From assembly GCA_036940085.1 (NCBI GenBank), contig JALLBK010000447.1:1-12503 (forward strand): DNA of 12,503 bases, read 5' to 3'. The translations under genes and the position numbers were made by a program. Position 1 is the first letter of the stretch. The number at the start of each line of letters is the position of its first letter. Under the pieces are notes generated by a model that saw nothing but the letters and a program-made list of their open reading frames with translations, searched no databases and was not told where the DNA came from. The DNA comes from Discostella pseudostelligera (taxonomy: Eukaryota; Bacillariophyta; Thalassiosirophyceae; Thalassiosirales; Thalassiosiraceae). Below, piece by piece: positions 1 to 7,034 of the stretch.

Positions 1-274
1 GTGACTTATGGACTATTTAGCACTTAAGGGGTTTCCGCTAAAATACCCCTGACCCCTTGGGGCTGTCTCACAACTCACCTTAAACTCGTAGCCATATTCG
101 CTAAGATGAGTGGCAGCAAAGACAGACATGAGAGGTGATGCATCATCCCTACTCATACTCTTCGTCCAACAGTTCAAAGTTAAACCACTTCATTGTTCGA
201 TACAACTTTCAAGAATAAATTATTAAAAATAAAAAGAAGAAGCCTGATGTGATAATGACGATACTTCTCAATGA
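1..274. other. flank downstream of the KMO-like gene
   Basis: Apart from the possible minus-strand exon at 79-156, this stretch shows no gene. An AT-rich block at 205-245 follows the stop of the KMO-like gene and may hold its 3' end. CCCCTTGGGG near 53-62 and AAGGGG near 26-31 can pair weakly, but I see no strong structure. Confidence 0.3.
79..156 (-). CDS. possible first coding exon of a gene leaving the window
   Basis: On the minus strand an ATG at 156 opens 26 codons (MSRDDASPLM, ending in GYEFK). They end exactly at a consensus donor AAG|GTGAGT, with the intron starting at 78. Without splicing the frame runs another 22 codons to a TAG. The residue mix looks like a real protein, and the start lies about 120 bp beyond the stop of the upstream minus-strand gene, a spacing seen elsewhere here. 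No domain can be recognised in so short a piece and the next exon would lie outside the window. It could also be an untranslated exon or chance. Confidence 0.3.
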
Positions 275-2252
275 TTAGATCCCATCTCCTGCGTTAGAAG
301 TTTCGGTTGTATGCATTGCCGGTTTTGTCGCCCTATTCAAAACGTCTGCAGGGGCAAGCCCTGGAACTAAGAATGCAGCAACCCTTTTCACAAATGCGAC
401 GGCTACTGTACAACCCACTAATGCCATTGTAACCGTAGAATTTCCTTTGCCAGTAACTCGCGAAAGAAGTAGAATAATTTGTCTGGCGCCAAGACCAAGT
501 GTTGAGAAGACAGTCGACAATGTTATGAATTGTCCCAATCTCTCCACTCTCTTCCGACGCCTTAGACCACAAAATGTGTTCTCTCTCTTTTGAAGCATTG
601 CAATTGTATTTGGCGAGAAAATCTTCGGAGCCAATTTGTTAAATATGGAATCAATGACCAGGGGCAAAATGAAAGTAATAACTCCAAGCAGGCCAGGTCT
701 GTCCAGTTCTCGAGATATTTGGACGAGCGCTTTGGAGTCATTCGCCCGCTGCTTGGAAAACAGATGAGTCGCTTCTTTCATTCCGTTAGCATTTGCAATT
801 GATCGTTTGAGTATCTGTGCCGGGTTTATTCAACAGACATCTTAGTAACGGAATGATAAGTAGTAGATGTTCTGTGATGCATAATCTCACCTGAACATCT
901 TCTAATGCAGAATTAGCTCCTAATCCGAAATATGGCTTAACGGTATGAATAGCATCACCCAGGATCACAGTGCGATCACCATGGTGTAGTCTGGGAGAGG
1001 CATATCGAAAACTCGGCAGCAATGAAGGAGGCTTTTTCGCAACGCCCTCGATCATTTTATCATCCAACAACACCGAGAACTGCGGAAGAACTTCATCAAA
1101 CACTTCGCGAAGCATCTTGGGATCACTATTCTCTTGCGCCAATTCGTCTCTTTTTTTCAACAGAAGTACTCCACATTGATTACCGTTGGAATCGGCAGGA
1201 AGAGCATCAAATAGAATCCGTCCATCCTTGGATCTAGCCGAATAATTGAGATCATTTCTCCACTTTCCTGGAACCTGAAAAGGAATTGTTTTGTATACTC
1301 TTTGGTTGTCGTCAACGTAGCGTTTGATGTGGAACGAGGGCCCGTACCGTAGCTTCTCAAGTAGAGTCATGGAATCACGCTTCGCCTTGTCCGCTTGCTC
1401 GATTGCATTGGCAACAGTTCTTTGTGTGCCATCAGCAGCAACCAATAACTTGGTGCGTATAAGCTCAAATGTTTCGGTATCACAAAGTGAATTATCCGAC
1501 ATACTTTGCATACCAATGTTTGATGGTGTATCCCGCAGAAAGTCTGAATCACAATTTGACACTCCAATCAATACGGATGATCCTTGCTCATAATCGAAAT
1601 CAATAGGTGTCACCTCTTTCTGGTATTCTAATTCAATCTTTCCTTTGTAATTAGTCAATATGTGTTGATGCAAAACCCCAACAAGCTTGTCTCTTGGCAG
1701 AACTTGAGTCATCACTGGCCGATCGGTGAAAATTCTCTCTACTCCCTCATCTGGTCCAGCATCCGGTGCCCAATCCATCCTACCGGGGACAGCCGTGCAG
1801 CAAGCTTGAACATCGTCCCACACATCGAATTCTCTAAGTGCTGCCTGCCCTCGCTCGCCAAGTCCAATGAGGTAAAATTTTGCAATATCACTCCATACGG
1901 ATTTATCTGTAGGTGATGGCGGCGGTGGAAGCCTTTCGCAGACTTTTACCTTGTAGTCGAAAGACTTTGCCAACATAATAGCACTTAGTAACCCCGCTGG
2001 GCCACCACCACACACTACTGCATCAATCAATGGGTAAGCATCTAGATCAACACGAACGTCGCTCAGTGCATCGAGATTTTTCGATAGCTGAAACGTAGAG
2101 GTCGACTTGGACTTCAGCGATGCAGCTCTAACGCTAAAGTCGCTATTACTTGTCAAAGGATGGCTCCGATTCTTTGATGGTGCGAAAGATTGCAAGGAAG
2201 AACGCCGCAACGCTGGGACTAAAAACCCGAAGAGGAGCAAAGCAGGCGCCAT
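275..2252 (-). CDS. KMO-like FAD-dependent monooxygenase, membrane tail, two exons
   Basis: Exons 2252-891 and 814-275 join to a 633-residue protein. It is a group A aromatic-hydroxylase-type flavoprotein of the kynurenine 3-monooxygenase-like branch, using FAD and probably NAD(P)H and O2. Visible marks: the dinucleotide motif GGGPAG at 82-87; an arginine-containing stretch near 128-140 (LIGLGERGQAAL), as in KMO-like enzymes; the DG motif AADG at 272-275; and the FAD-phosphate motif GDAIHTVKPYFGLGAN at 432-447, which continues into ALEDVQ. The join then restores the family's following helix (KEATHLFSKQRANDSKAL). Hydrophobic segments at about 495-511, 548-572 and 581-597 suggest a membrane anchor, as in KMO. 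The N-terminus (1-25) is hydrophobic and then reads LQS-FAP, close to the diatom plastid cleavage motif, so plastid import is plausible. The ATG at 2252 lies in a good context (ACCATGG). The exact substrate cannot be told; true KMO is mitochondrial. Confidence 0.85.
815..890 (-). other. intron of the KMO-like gene (76 nt, phase 0)
   Basis: The donor is CAG|GTGAG at 890 and the acceptor GGCACAG|ATA at 815. Removing it joins EDVQ directly to ILKRS and continues the family's conserved C-terminal helix. Read unspliced, the frame gives 34 extra residues, starting with V-R-L-C, and then a stop at 786. Confidence 0.85.
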
Positions 2253-2598
2253 GGTTCCATCAGAAGCAGAATTAGTATCTAGAGACGATAATGATTTTGT
2301 AGCCAGTGTGCCGCCGCCGTCGTCGAGGACGGGTCGTCGTCGTCACTTACCATATGGTATCTACCGTCCACCTCTTCATTGTCGAGGAGGACAGAGCGAA
2401 AGATCCAAAGATACATATCCAAATTCTCCAAAGATCCAAGATCGTTGAACATAAAAGGCGGGAAAAGATTTCTTTCTACGTCGGAATCAATCAGATGTAT
2501 CTATCTTATCCACCATCCACCTCCATCATCTCGCTCCATCCATCGAAGCCGAGCCTCTCGCTCTCGCTCGCTCGGCATCAATCATCGTCATCGTCACC
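2253..2598. promoter_or_regulatory. divergent promoter between KMO-like and dethiobiotin synthetase genes
   Basis: This 346-bp spacer lies between two divergent start codons and must hold both promoters. It contains a perfect 12-bp palindrome TACCATATGGTA (2348-2359), two copies of AAAGATCCAA 31 bp apart (2399-2408, 2430-2439), and a TATA-like ATAAAAGG at 2451-2458 that runs into GGCGGGAAAA. The last 100 bp before the plus-strand gene are rich in C, A and T and read as its 5' leader. No credible gene lies inside; the short open frames here are low-complexity. Confidence 0.6.
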
Positions 2599-3552
2599 AT
2601 GGCATTTCTGCGCAGATCAGCATATGGATTAACTTCTAACAGAGCACTATTCTCGGGCTCATCCGGTCTGTCAGAGCTTTCTCTGAATCCGCATCATCGC
2701 GTTCATCTTGTCTTCGGCGCCAATACGGATGTTGGGAAATCTATCGTATCCGCCGGGCTCGTTCGTGCAGCGGCTGTGGCCACAGCCTCGTCACGGCTTG
2801 GCGAGTCCGTGAACTACATTAAACCATTGCAATGCGGTGGATTGGACGAATCATTTGTTATGAATCATCGTAGCAGAGAATCGGCTAATATCAACTGTCA
2901 GACATTATTTTCTTGGAATACACCCGCTTCTCCTCATTTGGCCAGTCGGATTGAAAATGCACCTGTTAGCGATGCTGAGGTACTTTCATCACTACAAGTT
3001 TCTCTACGGATGATTAATGAAACTGCTACTGAATCAGGCATGCATGACGAGGAAGACATGAGGAGCATTACAATCATCGAAACTGCTGGCGGGGTATTAA
3101 GCCCTGCATCATCATCGCCACTTAATAAATTCAGCCACAATGATGCCTGGGGATGGTCAACTCAGGCAGACGTGTACGCACCAATGAATGTCCCGGTTGT
3201 TTTTGTCGGTGATGGAAAATTGGGTGGAATTAGTGTGAGTTTGGCCTCGTTAGAGGCGCTATGGTCGAGAGGCTACCGAGTTGATGCGTTAGTCTTTATT
3301 GAAGATGGCGTCGAAGGAAGCAGCATTAAATTTGGTAGAGAAAACGCTACCGCTGTGTTTGAGCACATAACAAAGCCATCAAATGTTCAGTTGCCCAAGT
3401 CGCGGCCCTATGATTTCGAATTAGTATGCCTTCCACCACTACCACAGATGCCTGATCCGCTTCATGGTTGGTATGAAAGAACCGAAGAGGATTTTCAGAA
3501 TTTACATGACTTTTTGACCCGTCGCTGGAGAAGGGGTTTAAATGATAAATGA
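2599..3552 (+). CDS. BIO3: dethiobiotin synthetase, eukaryotic BIO3 type
   Basis: This 317-residue, single-exon enzyme makes dethiobiotin from 7,8-diaminopelargonic acid, CO2 and ATP, the penultimate step of biotin synthesis. Visible in order: P-loop GANTDVGKS (40-48), substrate/CO2 segment KPLQCGG (75-81), SPHLASR (111-117), IETAGGVLSP (160-169, the eukaryotic form of bacterial EGAGG) and VGDGKLGGIS (203-212, matching the plant and fungal wording). Residues 1-28 are Arg/Ser-rich and acid-poor, fitting a mitochondrial pre-sequence, where plant biotin synthesis occurs. The start context CACCATGG is strong. In plants and many fungi this domain is fused to DAPA aminotransferase (BIO3-BIO1). Here the protein stops just after the linker-like LHDFLTRRWRRGLNDK, and no aminotransferase coding follows within about 300 bp. 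Confidence 0.92.
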   Translation: MAFLRRSAYGLTSNRALFSGSSGLSELSLNPHHRVHLVFGANTDVGKSIVSAGLVRAAAVATASSRLGESVNYIKPLQCGGLDESFVMNHRSRESANINCQTLFSWNTPASPHLASRIENAPVSDAEVLSSLQVSLRMINETATESGMHDEEDMRSITIIETAGGVLSPASSSPLNKFSHNDAWGWSTQADVYAPMNVPVVFVGDGKLGGISVSLASLEALWSRGYRVDALVFIEDGVEGSSIKFGRENATAVFEHITKPSNVQLPKSRPYDFELVCLPPLPQMPDPLHGWYERTEEDFQNLHDFLTRRWRRGLNDK

Positions 3553-3857
3553 CAAGTTGTTCTGAACATATGCGTAGAGAAGCATGATTTAGTTGTGCCG
3601 CCCCTGATGGTGGTAGAGTACAATGGCAGTAGTATCTCCTATGGACTGACACGTGTCATGCTTTTGGCTGGAAGGCGATTTTTTGGCGGGAAGTCAAACT
3701 ACCTCTATCTCCACCAAATGAACCCAACCCACCCATCACCATCACCATCACCATCACCACCATTTTTTATCTCATTCATCTGTCTATCCAACATCCGATC
3801 AACATCTACCGCCTCCCCATCGCCTGACGTACCCTCACCCATCACCATCACCTCGTT
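3553..3857 (+). promoter_or_regulatory. promoter and C/A/T-rich leader of the methyltransferase-like gene
   Basis: This 305-bp spacer has no gene. At its centre are two near-identical 12-mers, TTTTGGCTGGAA (3662-3673) and TTTTGGCGGGAA (3681-3692). The second is a textbook E2F/DP-type site. After 3700 the strand becomes rich in C, A and T and nearly free of G, with a CCATCA array and many CATC words, as expected of a 5' leader running to the ATG at 3858. Confidence 0.5.
3733..3762 (+). repeat. CCATCA hexamer microsatellite
   Basis: There are four perfect tandem copies of CCATCA followed by one CCACCA. A shorter echo, CCATCACCATCACC, ends the leader at 3839-3852. The array lies in the probable 5' leader and would be prone to length variation. 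Confidence 0.85.
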
Positions 3858-5009
3858 ATGGTGAAGAATAAGCGGAAAAAGCATGCCGGAGACAGTAACG
3901 GTAGCGGTTCGAACGATAACGACAGCAATCCGCTCCTAGAGAAGCAACAACAATTTCTCAATTCTCTTTCCCCCAAAATTCGATCTCACTTCTTCTCCTC
4001 CACCTACGTCACCCCCGCCGAACGTGCGGAAGTTTGGGAGAACCAAGCAGACTTGGGCGAGACTCTTGTCAATTCATATTCGTGGGCTACGCCGGATCCT
4101 CGGTTGTTGAAAATATTTCAATACTTTGGTCCAATTGTCGAAGTGGGATGTGGCGCCAACGCGTATTGGGCGAAGTGGATGAACTCAAGGTACAAAGGAA
4201 TATTATGGCTGGGGTACATTTTGATGTCACCGCTCGAACCTAACCGTCAGCTTTCTCTCCTCAATCTTTCTTCTTCGTCATAATTCAGGGGGAACGTGGA
4301 CGTAGTTGCACTTGATGTGAGCTTAGAGGATGGAGGGAAAATATCTGCAGACCAGCAATCAAAGAAGAGATCTAAAAACAACTCAAGTCACGTCAATGTG
4401 GGAAATTTAGTAATTAGTCCGGGAGGACCCGAAACCTTATCAGAAGACGAAGAACTTCGTGATTCGGGAAGGACATTATTTTTGTGTTATCCAGACGAAG
4501 AGGACTACACGCCAGGTAGCAATGATGACGAAGATGATGGTGAATACGATTCTCAGCCCATTTCCATGGCGGCAGCTTGTCTCGAACATTTCACGGGCTC
4601 GACTATCATACATGTCGGTGAACTCTACGGTGACACCTTAAGCTTCGACCAGGCACCATTCGGTAGATCGTCGTCGAGTGAGTTTAGCCAACGATTAGCT
4701 GCTGAGTACCACTGCATCCTGAAAGTAAAACTTCAAAATAATTGGTTGCACGTCAGAGATTCCCTTTCGGTTTGGAAGAGAAGTGAAATGTGCTATATGA
4801 CATTCCAGGATGACGAGGATGGAGACGACAATGACGACAGTAACAACGAGGTACGCTACAAGTACATTCCGCCCGAGGAAGTACTGCCAGTTGATTGCGC
4901 TGCGCCATGTGTCGCTCACTTGCTTAGTGAGAGTAATAATGGAGAGGAATCAAAGCTCAATGATGGCAAGCCTCCCAATGTTCATGAGGAGAAAGAAGAA
5001 GTCAAATAG
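3858..5009 (+). CDS. methyltransferase-fold-like protein of unknown function, two exons
   Basis: Exons 3858-4189 and 4289-5009 give 350 residues. The stretch SYSWATPDPRLLKIFQYFGP (73-92) leads into a strand-loop-helix IVEVGCGANAYWAKW (93-107) and, across the splice, GNVDVVALDV (112-121). This is the motif I/motif II layout of an SAM-dependent methyltransferase. The usual GxGxG appears as GCGAN, so the loop is altered. Further blocks resemble an uncharacterised eukaryotic family known to me only by pattern: GGPETL (156-161), RTLFLCYPDE (172-181), MAAACLEHFTG (204-214), IIHVGELYGDT (217-227) and LSVWKR (270-275). Acidic low-complexity inserts sit at 180-200 and 284-297. The start is lysine-rich (MVKNKRKKH). 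The substrate is unknown and catalytic activity is not certain. The gene converges on the nucleoporin gene, 93 bp away. Confidence 0.75.
4190..4288 (+). other. intron of the methyltransferase-like gene (99 nt, phase 2)
   Basis: The donor is CAAG|GTACAA, followed by a pyrimidine-rich end and the acceptor TTCAG|GGGG. Splicing rebuilds an AG|G arginine codon and links NSR to GNVDVVALD, completing the expected methyltransferase strand. The length is a multiple of three, but a TAA at 4281-4283 stops the unspliced frame. Confidence 0.85.
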
Positions 5010-5049
5010 CGCGGAAGTAGAAGCAGGTAACGCTTGGTAGCAAAGGGCT

Positions 5050-5055
5050 TTTATT
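5050..5055 (-). terminator. candidate polyadenylation signal AATAAA
   Basis: On the minus strand AATAAA lies 47 bp past the stop codon of the nucleoporin gene, inside the 93-bp convergent spacer. The position suits a poly(A) signal. Diatoms do not use this hexamer strictly, so the call is tentative. Confidence 0.35.
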
Positions 5056-5102
5056 CAATATTCGCTCATCTGAGAAAAGTTAGGGAACAAACAGGACGAT
5101 GA

Positions 5103-6593
5103 TCAGATGTCTTCTCCATTCAATCCCAACACATCTTTCAATGCCTTCTCCAATGTGTCTGCCTCCGTCGTAGTTTTCACCTTGAACAACGAACTCTCGA
5201 CAGCCCCACAACTGTTGGGTGCATTAAGCTGGACAAACTTGTCCCCTCGGCGAATTACTGTGCACGTAGCCTTGTCGAGACGAATGTTAAGAATGACTCT
5301 AGTCGCCCCCCCTCCAGAAGTTTCCTGCCTCTGTACTACCCGTGCTGTTGACGATTGTTCCGCATGTGCCTTTTCTCCATCTTCTCCAAGGTCTCTGGGG
5401 TGCTTGCTTTTGAGGATTCGGACAGGACCAATTCCCGCCTCCTTTTGCACCAACTTCGGCTTATTACCTCCCTCCTGCAGCCCCGCCGTAGCATCAACTT
5501 CCTTTTCGGTAGATATATCATTGCACTTCTGCGCCTTGACCGACTCCATTCTCCCTGTTGTCGAGGGAACAGATGGCACATCACCCTTCGATATGCTCTC
5601 CTCGTCAGCATCAGCGGATTCATCCTCCGGAACCATTTTGAACAACTTCGCACGAACTTGGCACACACAGTCCTCGTCTTGTTCACCATTGTCAATGTCA
5701 ACTACAGCCGGCGTTGGAAATTGTATTTGGGATGCTTTTTCAGGGCTGCTCGCAAGCTTCCCCGTGAAAGAGCAATTGTTGCTTGAAGTGGTAGCATTGC
5801 CAATCGAAGATGCAGCATTGGGTTGTGACGCAGATCCAAATCCACCCGCCGCAGAAGATGACTTGAGCGATCCAAAGCCAGAAGAGACAGAGCCAAACCC
5901 CCCTCCAAAAGTCGTGGAATTTGATGATGAACGATTCGATTCGGCATTGTCCGATGCGGATGATGATTTCAACGAGCCGAATCCATTAGACACATTCCCG
6001 AAGCCTGAACCAAACAAGGCTTCATATTTGGCGGCATCACTCCCAGTCTCTACACCAGCGGCAGATGCAAAAAAGAAAACTTTGTCATTTGATTCTACAA
6101 ATGAATTGGAGCCATTGGCAGACGATGATTTTGAATCAGACTCGGACTTCGGTGGTGACGTGTGAGTGAGCTCTATCGAAGCAAACGTTCCTCCGACGCT
6201 GTTTCCCCCGTCCTTGCCGTTGGACCACTTGCTACTCACCTTGACAATCTTTCGATTCTTGAGCACGTCATCAGATGCACGTTTGAATGGATCGCTGCGC
6301 TTCCCACCCTCGTCATTTAGGTTGTCGTCGTCATCACCCGAGTCGTCGCCGCCAGCCGCCAGACCTTCTTTACTCAGCTGAATATCCGATCGCCGCTTAT
6401 TCGGGGTAGGCATTGTCTCGCCGGGTGGGATCTCTCCATCGTCTTTGGGGGCGATAACTTCATCATTCTCTGTTGCAAGGGATGATTCATTGGCATTGTC
6501 GGAGGACGACATGGCTTGGGCAAACTCTCTGGTGCTGGCGGATTTTTGTGTGCGATTGGTTGCCATGGTCTCGCGGTCGCGCTCTGCGCTCAT
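5103..6593 (-). CDS. NUP50/Nup2-type nucleoporin with FG repeats and Ran-binding domain
   Basis: This is a 496-residue single-exon protein. Residues 66-118 match the NUP50/Nup2 N-terminal importin-alpha-binding region: KRRSDIQLSKEGL, an acidic stretch, then FKRASDDVLKNRKIVK. Residues 195-255 hold FG repeats (GFGS-type), including two near copies of GFGSLKSSSA (204-213, 240-249). A RanBD1-like domain starts at CQVRAKLFK (311-319), continues at QKEAGIGPVRILK (383-395), ARVVQRQE (417-424) and ILNIRL (434-439), and ends at about 490. Between its first and second strands is a long Ser/Glu-rich insertion (320-380). Known members work at the nuclear-pore basket, releasing cargo from importin-alpha and helping recycle it. 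Met10, in context GACCATGG, is an alternative and stronger start at 6566. The C-terminal part is less certain because of the insertion. Confidence 0.8.
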   Translation of the reverse strand: MSAERDRETMATNRTQKSASTREFAQAMSSSDNANESSLATENDEVIAPKDDGEIPPGETMPTPNKRRSDIQLSKEGLAAGGDDSGDDDDNLNDEGGKRSDPFKRASDDVLKNRKIVKVSSKWSNGKDGGNSVGGTFASIELTHTSPPKSESDSKSSSANGSNSFVESNDKVFFFASAAGVETGSDAAKYEALFGSGFGNVSNGFGSLKSSSASDNAESNRSSSNSTTFGGGFGSVSSGFGSLKSSSAAGGFGSASQPNAASSIGNATTSSNNCSFTGKLASSPEKASQIQFPTPAVVDIDNGEQDEDCVCQVRAKLFKMVPEDESADADEESISKGDVPSVPSTTGRMESVKAQKCNDISTEKEVDATAGLQEGGNKPKLVQKEAGIGPVRILKSKHPRDLGEDGEKAHAEQSSTARVVQRQETSGGGATRVILNIRLDKATCTVIRRGDKFVQLNAPNSCGAVESSLFKVKTTTEADTLEKALKDVLGLNGEDI

Positions 6594-7034
6594 CGATGCT
6601 TGCTATCTACCCAAACGTAGGTAGAAAAAGAGAGGGTACGAGATATGGCGACCAAATAGGAATTAGTAGAAATTTACGGTAATTTGTACCTCAACAAACC
6701 ATCACCACCTGACCTCTTTGCTTTAGACAAGTACGATACAGAAGTACTATTAGTTTGCTTAACTACTCTAGAGCAACATTCCAACTGTTACCTTGCCGTG
6801 GTGATGAGTTCATAGTCGAGTAGGTCCAGGTAGTGCAACTGTACAATAATCGTTTCAGCAGAAATCAAGCTTCGTTCCAGTGTGAGAGGCGAGGTCGTCA
6901 AATATTTTTAACATTGCATCATCTTCTGAGTTCAAACCATTATTTATAAAACCGGAATCATTTTTCGATGCGATATCAACTCCTTCACTCGGCACTTTCA
7001 GTTGCACAATCTTCCAACCGCCGGCACCTGAACC
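6594..7034. promoter_or_regulatory. divergent promoter, nucleoporin and 7-TM genes
   Basis: This 441-bp spacer separates two divergent start codons. No credible open frame lies inside. The right end carries a TATA-like box and a C/A-rich leader for the plus-strand gene. The rest is AT-rich, and I see no strong repeat or palindrome in it. Confidence 0.5.
6945..6950 (+). promoter_or_regulatory. TATA-like box of the 7-TM gene
   Basis: TATAAA, in the context ATTTATAAAACC, lies 85 bp before the ATG at 7035. An initiator-like TTTCAGTT follows at about 6997-7004. The spacing would leave a 5' leader of roughly 35-60 nt. The reading rests on consensus and position only. Confidence 0.4.

Noticed and set aside
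2306..2639. Overlapping plus-strand open frames across the KMO-like/BIO3 spacer
   Set aside because: The products are Arg/Ser/His low complexity, have no motif and overlap the strong start of dethiobiotin synthetase. They reflect the C/T-rich leader.
3347..3652. 101-codon minus-strand open frame overlapping the 3' end of dethiobiotin synthetase
   Set aside because: It overlaps conserved coding sequence on the other strand, shows no motif and has no plausible leader.
3733..3762. CCATCA array considered as a CRISPR-like or coding His/Pro repeat
   Set aside because: There are no spacers, the unit is six bases and it sits before a start codon in a leader. It is a simple microsatellite.
5107..6165. 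Long 352-codon open frame on the plus strand opposite the nucleoporin
   Set aside because: It is fully antisense to a gene with recognisable importin-binding, FG and Ran-binding segments. Its Ser/Pro/Asp-rich wording is what the reverse complement of the FG/Ser-rich codons produces; no motif is visible.
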